DNA of 64,000 nt from Symbiodinium natans (taxonomy: Eukaryota > Sar > Dinophyceae > Suessiales > Symbiodiniaceae). The stretch is taken from contig CAJNDS010002848.1 of assembly GCA_905221605.1 (NCBI GenBank), positions 62,001-126,000 on the forward strand, written 5' to 3'. Below the pieces are notes generated by a model. It was not told where the DNA came from. It saw nothing but the letters and a program-made list of their open reading frames with translations, and did no database searches. Both the position numbers and the translations under genes were made by a program. Positions 12,201-25,500 of this stretch are shown here, in pieces. Position 1 is the stretch's first letter; each line of letters starts with the position of its first letter.

Positions 12201-12512
12201 GAGCCCAAGGCAGTTTCTTGCAAGAAGAGGTCACCTTTTTCCAAACCAAGTTCCAGCCCTCCTGCCCGAAGGCAGGTGACAACTGCCTGACCAACCCAAA
12301 GCCCACAGCGCAAGAGCGAACGAAGCTTGCGGCTGCAGGAGAAAAGAGCAGTTTTGTTCAGTTGATTTGGGGCTTCTGGAGCTGGGAAGTTGGGGAGCTG
12401 GTGCAGGGGTCCTTTGTAATGCGACTCGCTCTGCTTTGAGGATGGTATCAAAGGTCCTCCCTGCAACGAAGACATCTGCACGGGCACCATTGGCCATGAC
12501 ACTCTCCAAAGA
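6689..12512 (+). CDS. Exon islands of an unidentified multi-pass membrane protein
   Basis: A series of + strand segments reads as protein and is bounded by AG acceptors. 6689-~6780 gives FPILFYLGYVPLLLVNKG. ~7060-7110 gives IIIVWLIVHAAQ. ~7455-7530 gives DIKVMLLFNGVMEHLAPW. 7661-~7743 gives DLFLDVVFVATAYATGYK. 7907-~8046 gives VSLILAVVVQLG and AMAMAAWLKWGAK. ~8168-8222 gives KGRNVYIPLVKD. ~8985-9070 gives FATTIAEQLPQMVFWL. 10487-~10566 gives RRPTEILQSLYFRW. ~11296-11385 gives YARDGDTAVVTGFMTQ. ~11695-11745 gives FFIPCLLVSIATIVLM. ~11990-12046 gives ITLALNIGAQLKAKG. ~12445-12512 gives NEDICTGTIGHDTLQ. At least five pieces are hydrophobic enough to span a membrane. I do not recognise the family. 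Exon ends, and whether all pieces form one gene, are inferred; start and stop were not found. Confidence 0.45.
9083..9112 (+). repeat. Partial tRNA-derived element (A-box half), + strand
   Basis: The block from TCACGGCGCGGTTAGCGG to GTGGGC matches, in inverted orientation, the head of the tRNA-like element at 9965-10083. Only the A-box side is present here. The following bases do not continue into a B box, so this is a 5' fragment or a truncated copy. Confidence 0.5.
9150..9199 (+). repeat. Homopolymer G tract (50 G)
   Basis: Fifty consecutive G bases, preceded by GGGGA. It would form G-quadruplexes readily. It could also be inflated or collapsed by sequencing. Confidence 0.95.
9294..9475 (+). 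repeat. Minisatellite, ~42-50 bp unit, about 3.5 copies
   Basis: The unit begins GTTCCAGCCTTTTACA, continues GCACTCTTCTAGTCCA and ends CCAGCATTGACA. Copies start near 9296, 9338 and 9388, with a partial one to about 9475. The first unit lacks an 8-bp piece present in the others. Units are direct repeats without unique spacers, so this is not a CRISPR array. Confidence 0.8.
9965..10083 (-). ncRNA. tRNA-derived Pol III element (SINE or small RNA) with hairpin and oligo-T end
   Basis: Read on the minus strand, this starts with an A-box-like GCGCGGTTAGCGGCCG. A T-arm follows: stem GTGG/CCAC around a 7-nt loop TTTGAAC (10031 down to 10017), matching a B box. Next comes a 6-bp hairpin ACGTGT/ACACGT (9992-9974) and eight T residues (9972-9965). 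Internal A and B boxes plus a T run are what RNA polymerase III uses to start and stop. I find no complete cloverleaf or anticodon arm, so this is a tRNA-derived element rather than a tRNA gene. Confidence 0.5.
10740..10800 (+). repeat. Poly-G tract with T/C interruptions
   Basis: Twenty-nine G bases (10740-10768) are followed by further G runs split by single T or C bases up to about 10800. Confidence 0.95.
11779..11806 (+). repeat. (GA)n microsatellite
   Basis: A run of GA dinucleotides, followed by ACAGCGAGGAGAG. Confidence 0.9.
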
Positions 12513-12654
12513 TCTGGATCATAGGTAGACTGCCCTAAGCCCCAACCCTGAACCCGTTCTCCGCAACTACTACTACAACTACTACGAGGACGGCGACTGT
12601 GACTACTCCTCCTACAACATCAAACAAATGCTCCTGGTACTGCTGCTGCTGCTG

Positions 12655-13507
<853 letters not shown>

Positions 13508-13508
<1 letters not shown>

Positions 13509-16500
13509 TTACTAAGACTACGACTATGGCTACAACTACGACTACGACGACGCCGACGACGACGATGCCACTACCCTAAAGCTCCAACCAAACCCTGAGC
13601 TCCTTCAGATGGCTCCGCGCCGCATCACCGGCTTCGCAGCTTCGGGCACCTCCCCCAACCTTTGTCCGGGTCAAGGTCTCCGGAGCCCAAAGATTGAAGT
13701 CCTGAGCCCCAAAACCTTACTTGGTTCAGCATAGGTTGCCCGTCAAACTCTGCTGCTGCATGCATACTGATGCATATACTGCATACAGGTGCCCACTCCA
13801 AGCCCCTAAGCCCCCTAAGCTCCCCAAGCCCCCGAAGCCTCCAACCTAGACCCCCTTGAGACTTACACGGAAACCCCATGGCGGCACCCATCCTGGCGCA
13901 GCAGGTGTGAGGGGTCGGGGCTCTTTCGGCTCCTCTTTCCTTTGGGCTTCTGGAGGGGGGGGTTGATGTTTGGCTTGGGCTTTGAAGGTGGTCCGGTAGT
14001 GGGATCTTCTGACAAGGGCTTCTGGGGCCGGGAGTCGGGGGGGGGGGGGTGCGGGGCATTGCGGGGTGTTATGATGTTGCGTCAGTGGCGGGGGCAGTTG
14101 CGGTGCGACCGTGTAGGCCTAAAGCCTGAAGAGTCTGCAAGACATGTGTTGGCTTCGAGAGTTTGTGCACCCTGTACTCTGCAAGCCTCGATGCCCGGCC
14201 AGGGTTGTTTTCAGCCTTGAGAGCACAGTAGGAGACGGACGTAGGACACAGGAATTCCGTTCAAGACCCCGACGTCCCTACGGAGGCCGAATTCCTTTTA
14301 AGTCCCCGAGCTTCGTGGTCTTTGAGGCCTCTCCGGTCGATGATGTGTTGGCCGCGCTGCAGAGCCCGAGCCCTTTTGGCGTTCTGACTCGCTGCACAAG
14401 ATGTCCTAGCAATGTTTGGGTTGGCAGTTCTTTGCTTCCTTTCGTCTTCATTCAATAGGGCTGCACGCTGAATCTTATGAATTCTGAGCTGAGGACCCTT
14501 AAATCATGAATCCCCGCCCGGGCACTTAGGTCCACGGACAGCTGTCAAGATCTGGGCGCTGATCAAGATTGCTAAGCTGTCGCAGTTTCATCAAGGTGTT
14601 TTGTGAGAGCAGTTTAGGTTTGAGGACTTAGGGCCGCATCCACAGTGAAGCATAAACCACGAACTCCATTCTCCTGGCATTCGGACTTGTCGGATGGTTA
14701 GCGCATGCGAAAGCCTTGAGGTTTCGATTGAAGGGATGGTGACGATGTTCCACGCGTATCCCCTAACGCTGAGCAGAACCCAACTCTGGAAGAATCTAGC
14801 CTGAAAATGCCTGACATCTCTTCAGCGCTCAAAGAAGCCTGAAGTCCAACAAACAAACGACACCGAAAGCCCTTCAAACCTCCGGGATTGTCCTGGGACC
14901 TCCTGAACTCTCCTACTTATCAAGAAAGGCATGGAACCCTCTTGGAGAGTGTCCATTCGACCCAAGCACGCTGGCCAGGCTCAGTTTGGCGCCGCGCGGG
15001 CCGCGCAGTTTCAGCTCGACCTCCAGGCACGTCGAGAAGGGTTCCTAAGGAAAAGGCATCCAGGTTGTTTTTATTATTGGGAGGGGAGTTTTTGAAGGAA
15101 TGAGGTTGAGGTGCAGAGTGGTGTTTGGGGGTGTTGACAGGGTTGGGGATGTTGCTGAGAGCTATCTTGATTTGACTTGGCGCGCGTTGCTTGGTTTTGC
15201 CGGGTCTCAAGGGTTTTTGAGGGTGCTCGACACAAAATCTGGGTAGAGCTTTCGGTGCACACGCTTTGTTTGACGGAGAACTCTGGCCTCATGAGTCTGT
15301 TTCGACAACAATGCGGATTGTTCTTTGGCTTCTTTAGCATTTGATGTTCGGGGGCGGTACTAAGATAACAACTCAAGCAGTCTGTGAGCGAGCCTGACTC
15401 GGAAACCCCTCATCTCTTCACAGTACTGTCGGGTTTATATTGTCTGAGCAAACATCACCTAGGTTCCGTATAGCAGCCTTGCGGCATGCCAGTGGGGCAA
15501 ATCAATCAGTCCTGCGGGTGTTCAGGGCACGAGACATCCGTCTTTTTTGTTTCTTCAGGGCTTAGGGGGCAGTTTAGGGTCTTCCGCTTTTGCATATGGT
15601 GTTCTGCCGTCTGGAGTTGAAAGGTTGTGCCTCTGCTTGACGATGCGAGCATGGAGGTTCAGGAGCAGGCTGGAGCCACACATGGCCGCCATGAAAGGAT
15701 GCTTGATTTTAAGGTCCAAAGGCAGCGCAGTCACACCTTCCACTTGACAACATGACTTGTAGGAGGCAGTGCAGAGAAGTTTGCGGAGGGCGCCGGTTTC
15801 ACAAAGTCCTCATCGAGGTTATGGGGCTGTATTTCAGATGGCCTGAATCAGGGTCCCGTTTTGGGCCCATAATGGCTCATACTTAGATTGCTTTGGTTGT
15901 GCCATGTAGCTGAGCCTTCAAGCCGACCGCACAAGGTGCTGCGAACTTTGAGCCATCAAGGCCTTCGATTCTGCGGCTGCTTCTTTGTGGGCTCTATGGA
16001 GTTCGGCTGCAGCCTCCAGTTTTCTCAGCCCCGCAGTCTTTGCAGTAGGGAAGAGCCTTCGAGACTTTTTGCGTCAAGGGGGGTTTAGGTCTATTTTTGG
16101 TGGCTCGCTCTGAGTCTCTGAGCATACTTTTACTGGAGCCTTTATCCCGAAGCCATACACTACACCCCAAACTCTGAGCCTTTGGGCAGGTGATCGCGGT
16201 GCACGCCACTGTTGCTGGGCTGGCTCGACACACTTTTTTCAACGTTGTTGAGGAAGGGTTAAGGGTTGCGGCCTGCTCTCCTTTTGAAGAAAAGCTGCCC
16301 CCCTCAGAATGCCCTGCCGGCCCAGCCGAGGCTACAGCATGGCCAAGAAGATCCGGAGCCCAGTGAAGTCAGTGGCCCACCCGGCAATCCGAGCCCCCTC
16401 AACCCGAATATTCCACTGTCAACTAGGCGCCATTTTTGGTGGAGCCCCAAAGGTTACTAGTCGGACGCTCCGAACCCCAAAAGCATCCTAACTCCCAACC

Positions 16501-16588
16501 CCCAAGCCCCAACCCTAAACACCCTAAACTCCGAAACTCCATTCAGCTTTTTTAGCTCCCCCCAAGCCTTCCCAAGCCCCCAACGAAG
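13508..16588 (+). other. Mostly intron-like DNA with a few candidate exons
   Basis: Four + strand pieces look coding: ~14298-14370 (FVVFEASPVDDVLAALQ), ~14969-15034 (QAQFGAARAAQFQLDLQ), ~15640-15700 (DDASMEVQEQAGATHG) and ~16189-16250 (VIAVHATVAGLARHTFF, directly after a CAG acceptor). They may be 5' exons of the HEAT-repeat gene that follows, or the end of the preceding membrane gene. The rest shows no gene. Confidence 0.35.
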
Positions 16589-19500
16589 GTAAAGCTGGCG
16601 GCCGTCCGTGCCCTGGGGAACCTCCGCACGCTGGCCTCCGAGCCTCTCGGGACAGAAACGCCGAGAAAAGGAGGGATACGTTGGGGTATGATTTTTGAAG
16701 GGCTTGAAATGGCCAGGGTCTAAGCTGCACGAATAAAAGAGCGTGAGCTCGCCCCAGGTTCAGCTCCGACATCCTGGCCTGCCTTGATCAGAAGGACGTG
16801 CCCAGCTTGACCTGCCCGAGCCCATAACCCAAATCCCTGAGTTGCCCGGACTGTCCGAACATGCCCGAACCGTCAGCCCGGCTTTCAAAATCGCGCACCC
16901 CGTCCTAAAGCCGCTTATTCTGAAGCCTCGAGCCGAAACATCGTGCCCACCAGGACCCAGACCTCGAGGCTGAGGCTTGCCTTGCCCTAGGCAAGATGAA
17001 GGCAGCGGGGAAGTCGGTTGATACTGCAGCTGAACCCAGAGAATGACCACTTTTATACAAGGTACATGCAAAATGCCCAAGCAGTGTGGCAGCACTATGG
17101 GGTCCCAACGTTGAGAGGTTGAGAGCAAAGAGGGCTAGGTTGAGGTGTCTGTGCAACGCGCTGTCCCGGGCGAGCGGCTCTCGCCTAGGCGTGGCTCTCG
17201 TTCTGGGCCCAGATCGCTCTCTCGCCTGTGGGCGATGCTGCTCTTGAGGTGTCAACTTGCCGACCTTCTAGTTATTCGCGAGGATTGTGAAGCAAGGCCA
17301 CCTGTGGGGTTAGAACCTATTTGTGGGGTTCGGGGCTTATAGGGGGACTTGTCTGAACATTCTGAACCCTACGCCACCATTGTGAAGGCCCAAGCCGGAG
17401 GAAGATGAATAGAATATGTATGGAAGGACTGACTCGTTGCTCCCCACCCCTCCCCAAGAAAAGGAAGACAACAAGGAGAAAGAAGGAGTAACCATGAAAG
17501 GAGGTCGCTGCCTGTGTCCGCTCTCTTCTCTTTTCCTTTCTGCTCGGTCCTTTGTGTTCACACCAGATAGGTTGGGGAAGGGGGTGCGTTCCTTTTCCTA
17601 GTTTTTGTTCCCTCTGCCCTTCATCAAGATGAAAAAAGAAGAGACGGATGAGGGGGAGGGAGAGGGAGAGAGGTTTGGCCCTGAGTCGAAGAGTGCCTTG
17701 GCTAGCTGGCCAACCAATCTCGTTGAGTGTGAAGCAGGCCAGAGATGAAGGTGCGGAGATGCTGGCCTGTGCCTGGGTCGCTCTCCCTGATTCTTGGCCA
17801 GGGGGTAAAATCCCACAGGAGATGCCACCTTGCAGAACTTGGAGGTGTTGGCAATGGCTGAAAGTGCAAGTTCCTCTCACACCAGAGGCCTACAAATCTC
17901 GTCTAGATGAGGGCATTCCGTGCCCCAAATGCCCCCCCCCCCCACCCCCTGCCCTGGTCTCCACCTTGTGAGCATCGACACGGGCCGCCAGCACGCTTCG
18001 CATGTTTCGACGTGTTGCAAGTGGCACTGTCGTCTCGGTCCGGTGCGCGTGCTCCGCGTGAAGTGCAGAGTTGTCGTCGCTGTTGCCGCTGAGTGCTCTT
18101 GGTGTGCGCTCGAGTTGGGAATACACTGTTTGGGGTCTGTACCTCTGCATTTGCAAAGGCCGCTACCCTGCTACGCCTCTTTGTTCCAATTGTGGTAATT
18201 GGGGGGTTAAAGCACGCTGGATCCTGAGCAAAGCCGAGCCTGTGTCTTATGAACTGCTTCAACCCTATCCAACCCCAACAGCCCTCCCATATGTATGTAT
18301 ATATGTATACCGGGATATATACATATACATATATATATATATATTTATGTATGTATAGTTGTGAACTCCCTTGTGGCCCAGAGATTTACACAGGCCACAA
18401 CCTCAGGCAACAGGGTCGCCGCGAAGCTCAGCAGACGCTCGACGGAACCGGCCAGTCGCGTTTGGGGTCGAGGGTTTTGCTGCAATGTAAGGCTATAGGG
18501 TCCAATAGTATATTGGGGTTTGGCGTGGAGTTTCGGAAGCCAATCGCAAAATAGTGCATTCATTCGCTCAGGGGCTCAGCACGTGACAACAAAACCCACA
18601 CCAGCCTTGATTCTTTGAATGGGAGATGGCGGTGGGAACCTCGAAAAGGCACCGAACTGTAAGGCCCGGATGCCGAAGTTGTGGCCGCCGCTTGTGGTGG
18701 CCTTGCCGAGATGGACCGTGAGGCGTGCCTATGTTGGATTTGTGTTCTTTCTTCTTTTGGCAAGTCGAAGCTCGGGACTGTGAAAGTGCAACTCTGAACC
18801 CGGAGCCCTAAACACCCCTCGGCTTGTCTGCTCAGGCGGGTGCAGTAGCTGAGTTGCTGGGGCACAAGGACGGCCGGGTCAAGGCCCTCGGTTCAGAGCT
18901 CAGGGCTGAAGCACTTTGAGGTGTTGGGTCTGTTGATGGCATGATTTCGCTGAAGTATACGTCTCAGCGCAGCAGAAAGGCATTTTGCTTTCTTCGCGGC
19001 AGTTGGCGAAGCCAAGAACCCAGGGCCCCAGCGGTACTGGTCTGCCTGAGACAGCGAGCCAAAAGCCTCGAAGCCAAACCCCGGAGAATCCTCAACTCGG
19101 AGAGCCCCCACCCACTTCAGCCTTGGCCCCTCAGCTCGGACGTCTTGAGTTCGTCAGGCAGGTCTTGGGTTTCTTGTGACTCTGAGCTCAAGAATCTAAT
19201 AGGCCCTTTAGCCTGCATCGATTCAGGCAGCTGCGGCAGAGGCGTTGAAGGACATGACTGGTGCCGAGGATCGTGCAAAAGGTTTTGCGTGTGGTGGGGG
19301 CTCTTTCGTGGGTGTCCAACTGTAGCAACCATGCCATACCTTGGACGGTCTTAATGGTGTTAGAAAGCCATGATTGGAAAGTCGCAAGGCGGCGGGAACG
19401 AAAGGACGAGCGAGCAAATCCTATCCAGTTGTGCTTTCAGGTTGATTTTTCTATGTTGCGAAATGATTGCGTGTGAAACAGATCTATAAAGAGTTTCCTT

Positions 19501-22500
19501 TTGTTTCAAAGTATATTTTCATCATGCATCGCTAGTGCCGCTAGTAAAAGACAACTGCTAAGCAAGGCCGCATTAGACTGAAAGAGCTGCAGCATGCACT
19601 AGTAGTCACTTTCAAGATGCTCCCTACCTGTTTCTTTCAACGGACAACGAAAGCCCTTAGCATCAAGAAAGCGATCCGGCCTCTAAACCTCTTAAACCTA
19701 TAGGTGTCGGAGAGAAGTTTCGAAACCCGAAGCTCTCTATTGTTTTGGTTCTGGTTCTCTCTCTCTGCCTCTCTCTCTCGCTCGGTCTCTGTTCTTGGCG
19801 GGGCATGAGCCCGGAGTTGCAGGTACGGGGTGGGTTCGAAGCTAAGGCAGAGACTCTCGTACAATGCCAGAACCCTTGCTCGAAGACATGACTAAGCGGC
19901 GAAATCTTCGGGAGTTTGATGCCCCTCTGCCTGCGTTCCTCTTTGGAGGACTTCGCGCCTGGTCTTGTGAAGTGGCATGGCTGAAAGGAGAGTGCAAAAT
20001 GCTCGGCAGTGGTTAGGGTTTGGACGTCGAGCGTCCTATGCAAAGTTCCCTAAAGCCTGTGCCTAGGCATTGTTTTTTCCGAGATAAGCTCAGGACTGTA
20101 GTAATCTTGCAGGTGTAGTTAGGCTGTTGCAGGCTTCTGACTTGCACAGGTGAGCGTTGGCTATCAGATTTGACAACGCATTCTGAGCAACTTGCGCATC
20201 ATGCGTGAGCGGTGGCAGCATGAAACCCTTCCCTGTTTCCGTAACGCGCGCCGTTGATAGGTGGATGCAAGCGGGTTTCTGTGAAGAGATTGCAAAAATG
20301 GAGTTTCCAAAACACATCTTCAAACTAAGCACCATGCCGTAAACCCTACTCGGTCCCAACCGCGTTCTGACTCAAAGGCTCGTGGGCGATTCCGAAGGCG
20401 CCGTTCGCCGTGCTGCGGCCGTCACGCTGCGGAAGCATGGCGAGGTGCCGCGCGAAGGAGGGAAAGTTCGGATGAGGCTTTCGCGCAGGTGCGGTCGAAG
20501 CAGGTTGTATCCCTTTCCTAAACGAAGGTCTCTCCTCTGAGACTTTCGTTCGCTTTCGAGCTGCTGGAAGCGACCTCAATCCCTTCACCCTGTGACCAAA
20601 CAAAAAACTGTGACTACACGTGGGGGCCATTTCCCCTATTAGGTCGATGCTGACGGCTGCAAGCACAGCAGCATGCGGTGTGCCAAAAAAGAAGGGGTTC
20701 CCCCTGCGATGTTTTTGGTATACACTAGGTAGTGAACCCGCAAAGACGGTATCCCCCCCAAAACATCCAAACCCGACAGCGGTGACTCTTCGCAGGCCGT
20801 CAGCAGCCGGAGTGGCGACTTAGCAGCGCTGCTGAAAGGAGCGCCGCGAGTCAGGGCACACGAGCTTCAAGACTTTTGAGTCTTGGTCCAGGCCTGGGTT
20901 TAAAGGAGTTCTTAAGGGCGAGTGTTGCAACGTTTCGAGGGCTTTGAAAGAACTGTGGTTTACGGCTGGAGAGGCTTCTTTCGGTCCAAAAAAATAGGGG
21001 CTTCGGGGCTCCAGACTGGTCTGACAGTGTTGACCCAGAACATCCGTGACCATGAGCTCCACAACCCAGAACACCCTTGAAGCCTTGAACCCCACCAGAC
21101 GCCCTTCAAAGGCTCCGTTTGTACTCTATGATGGAGTCCCTGTATACCTAAACTAGTCGGAGAAAACTCTTGGATAAGAACAGGGTCCCTTTACCTCTAG
21201 AAGCAGGAGCCCCCGGCGTGGCGGCCTGCGCCGCCCATGCACTGGCCGGGCTCGGGGCGCCCGCAAAGGCCGGCAATGTAGTGGCAGACGAGCCACCATT
21301 AGCGGTTGGGGGTTGAAGGGTTTTGTCCGCATTTTTCTGAGGCTTACAGAACTGAACCTTGGAATCTGCTAGCTTTCGGGCTTGGGCCGACCAACTTAAA
21401 GTACTGTATGAGCCAGGTAGCATGAAGAGCTTCCATCCGCCAAAAGAGCGTCCAAAAGCCCGATATACCCTGAAGAGAACTATCCGAGCCTCTTGAGCGC
21501 CTGGTCGCCTCAATCTGAGTGCAAATAAAGCTGTGTTAGGAAAGCTGTGCTAATTGTGACCCCGACGCGTCACGAGGCACTTGTGGGTAGAAAATCACCG
21601 GAAATCATAGGAGGGGGAAGGAAATTGGGGAAGCCTGCGCGTCTAGCCTCCATGTGACCCGTGGCAAGCAAGCCCTGAGAAGGTTTGCTCCCCGTGCTGC
21701 AGCTATTGCCATAGGTTGCCTGACTTCGGCCTTGCAACGCCACTTCCAAAACAAGCATAAAATCAACCTCGAACAAACCTTAAACAAAAACTACAAAGCC
21801 CCAAAGACCCATGCAAAACCTCCACAGCTCGCCCTACACGGCCAAACCCCACATTCAAAGACACCAATCTTACAAACCTAAGCCTTGTATGAGCCCTGAA
21901 GCCTCTAGGTCGTACACGGTCTCAGCCACACCCCACCAAAGCCACGAAATCCTCGAAATCCTACGCCGCTTGTGTCCAGGGGCATGCTGCAGCTTTGGAA
22001 GCTCTGCTGAAAAGCGATGCGGAGGAGCAGGGTTGGCGCAAGGGGCCTTTGGTTTCTGTATACGTAGTATACGTGTATGTGCTTTTTGTTCAGCAGTACC
22101 AAGGAGGGTCAGCCTCGTTGAGGGAATGAAGGAGGGGGATGTGTGCCTAGTTTGTCGGTCAGTGGTTCCCCAACCAATGAAAACTAGGCAAACTAGGCAG
22201 AGCTGCCAAGCTGCTTAAGGCCCTAGCGAGACATCATCGCATCTCCAAAGGCCCAAGAGCCAGAGCCCAAAAGCTCTCCTGGGAGAGCAGGACGCCTCCG
22301 CGGTCTGCCTCTGCGCCTCGGGTGCGGGTGCCGAGGTGCCGAGGATGGAACATGTGGTGAGATGTAGGGGGTGCGAAGCTTAGGAGTTCAGGTGTTCGGA
22401 CCCATGGCCCGGCGTCCGGGCCCTGGACCCAGGGCCCCGACCCAGGGCCTCAAGCCTAGCAACCGTCAATCAGGTGCCTGCGTCTTTGCGGAAGCCTGCA

Positions 22501-25500
22501 GTGGCTGCCGCTGAGGCCCTCCCACAAGCCCATTCTGCATTAACCCTTCACCGGTTCTGCGAGGTTACGCTCCTCCTTCAGGGGTTTCTAGTGATGGCTG
22601 CTTTCTTTCGTCGAGGGGGTGGTTGACAGTTGATCTTTCAGCTTCTGGTCGAGAGGTTGTGAGGTCCCAGCACCAGCTTTTCAGATGCAAGATGCTTTGA
22701 GGCGTAAGCGGACATTTGCCATTCGGCCTACAGCAAAACCTGTAGCTGTAGCTAAAACCCTGAAATGCAAGAGTACGGGCATCGGTTCAAGGCTCAAGGC
22801 TGTTGCTGCTTCAACCCCTCACTCCTCAAAGACATCGTCTCCGTCTCAACCCTGAGCTTTCCAGGCCCTGGGCGCCTGCGGCGACAAGGCGGCCGCGCCG
22901 CAACTGGCTGAGCGCCTCGGCGCCGCCGACGTGGAGGCACGGGGAGTGGTTGGGTGTGGATGGGGGTTTGGGGGGGTGGAGGGGCTTGATATTTAGAGGC
23001 TTAGGGCAGTTTAGGGGTTCAGTTCAGGCTTTGGGAACTTGACTTTGACTCTTAGAAAGCTTCGTCTTAGGCATGTATAGGATCGTGGATTTGGGGGTTA
23101 TGGGTTTCAACGTCCTCAGCCCTAGACCCGAGCTCCCCAACATCCCAAACCCGAAAACTCCAAAGCCTGCCCAGTCGAGCCATGCACGCTCACACACCAA
23201 AACCCCAGAATCCTAAACCAACCTCAAACCCTAAGCCCTGAACCCAAAACCCTCAGCTCCACGTTTTTTATTTTCTATAATTTCATTTTTTGCACTCTCT
23301 CACCTTCCCTCCCTCCACCTCTCTCGCAGTATGTAAATAGACGTCGAGATAGGCAAAGAGTTTGTTGATGCTAAACATCCTGTGCTGCAGCAGCTCGCTC
23401 AGATACGCGTGGCCTCCGCTGAGGCCCGGTGGGCCAAGACGGACGCCCAAGCAAGCCTGAGACGAGGGTTCTAGATCCTGCTTAAAGCTTCCAGACGTAT
23501 GCAGGATTGTAGAAGTTGTTTTGTGTCTCGGGGTTTCTGATGTAGGGGTACGAGCGTGCCGGGGCTTTAGGGCTTGCGGGGCTTGCGGGGCTTGCGGGGC
23601 TTGCGGGGATTGAGGGGTTTGAGGGGCTCTTGGAGCATGAGGGTCTTAGGGCGAGCTCTAGACCCTTGCGAGTTTCAGGCCCTTTAGGGTTCGTAGTGTT
23701 TGGGGTTTTGGTTTGGGGGTTTTGGGAGGAGCGACTTTCAGGCTGAGGATCCCCCACCTTTGTGAAGACTTGGACCCCAAACCATGAGCCCCAGCCCTTA
23801 CCCCTTACCCACCCGAGCCTCGTTCTCCCGCTTCCGAGATATAGGAAAAGCAGCGACAGGCCCTGGGCCGGCTGGGCGCGCTCGAGGCTGCACCGGCGCT
23901 GCGCAAGGGGCTGGAGGTCGGGGCTGGGGAGGGTTCCTTTTGGCTTGGAGGGGCTTTGTGGGGCGATCTGGGGCCTTTATGTACGTGATTTGGCCCACAT
24001 CGCAGGGGCCCGCAGTTCGATTCAAAGAGTAGGCCGCTCAGCCTGGAACAAGCTAACAAGCTGGCAGGGCTTTGCCTTGCCTGCCTGTGTGGCATCAAAG
24101 CTTGAGCCCTTTCTCCTGCAACTCACAACTCACAAGCCAGGACCCCTCGCCGTTAATGGTGGCCGCTTGCGCCCTCGCGCTCTCCTTCGCTTCGCCGGGG
24201 TCTGCGTCTGCAGCGGCCGTGGCACCACTCTTGAAGGATAACCAAAATGGCTTGAGAATGTGTGAACAATTATCGGATTGCGACTGTGACTGGTGGTTCG
24301 CCGTCACATGCAGCCGCCGTAGTGGCAGCACTAATGTTTCGGATCCTTCGTATGGGCGAATCCCTGGCTGCCTCTCGACTGCAAACTCCAAATACACCTA
24401 AGCCCCTATAAAGCCCCCACCCAACGCATCCTTGGCATCCGTCAGTGGCCCTGCCAGGACCCTCGGCACACGGTTCGCAGCGCTGCGACCGCGTCTCTTG
24501 GGCAGATGGGCGAGCTGGCGCAGGCCAGCCCCAAGTCAGCCCAGGCCCAACTAAAACATTTTAGCGAGAACCAAGTGAGCGTTTTCAGGTGCAAAGGGGG
24601 TCTCAAGGTTCCGGCTGGCATGGCTTGGAGTCTGTGCTTGGGATAGACTCGGCAGGAGTTCGCCGCGCCTGTCAGCCAGCTCCTGGACGACAAGATGCTC
24701 CCCGTGCAGGCCGGGACACGGGATTTGAGGGCTTAGTGCGACGAGTTTGATTTCCCGTGACGCTGAGGGTTTGGTTTTGGGAGCTTGGGAGTTGTGGAGT
24801 TACATGCAAAGAGAGGTCAACAGTAGCTCGCAACCTGGCAGTTCTCACTTGTTCGACATGCTTGAAAATGTTTCGCTTGCAGCATAAACGATTCCGATAG
24901 CCGATTGAGGTCACAAGCTGACAGAACCCTCCCGCAAAAGCCCAACACCTTCAGTCCCAAGCCCTAGAAAAAGCCGCTGGGGATGTGGACCGTGGCGAAC
25001 TTGCCCTCGCAGGCTGCCACTGCTAGTCACCGGTAAGCACTGCACAACTCCTCGGCTCATGGGATCCCCGACACAGCGGGTCAACCCCAAACCCATGAAG
25101 CATCAACCCAACATGGACCTCAGCCCCGAGCACCGAGCCAGCGCAACCTGCGAAGCTCATGAAGATCTCATGAAGCTCCCAAACATCCTGGAGCCGCCAG
25201 CGCCCCCTTTCTGCCAGAGATCTGAGCCCCAAGCCCAAGCCAAAGCCCAAGAACCCTCACCCCAAGGGATAGGTCCATGCCCAAACCCCTAAACCCCTAT
25301 AAGCATCCGCAAGCCCTTAAACGCCTCTAAACCCCTAATACAGGTGGCGGCCCTCGAGGCCCTGCCGCGCTTCGGCGCCGCAGGGCACCGCTTCGCCGCC
25401 GAGGCAGGAGAAAAGGGGGCTGTGGGATGGGGTGCTAGGGGCTTGCGGTCTTCGGGCTCTAGGGTACCTCCATGGTGAGGACTGCCCCGTGGCTTTAATG

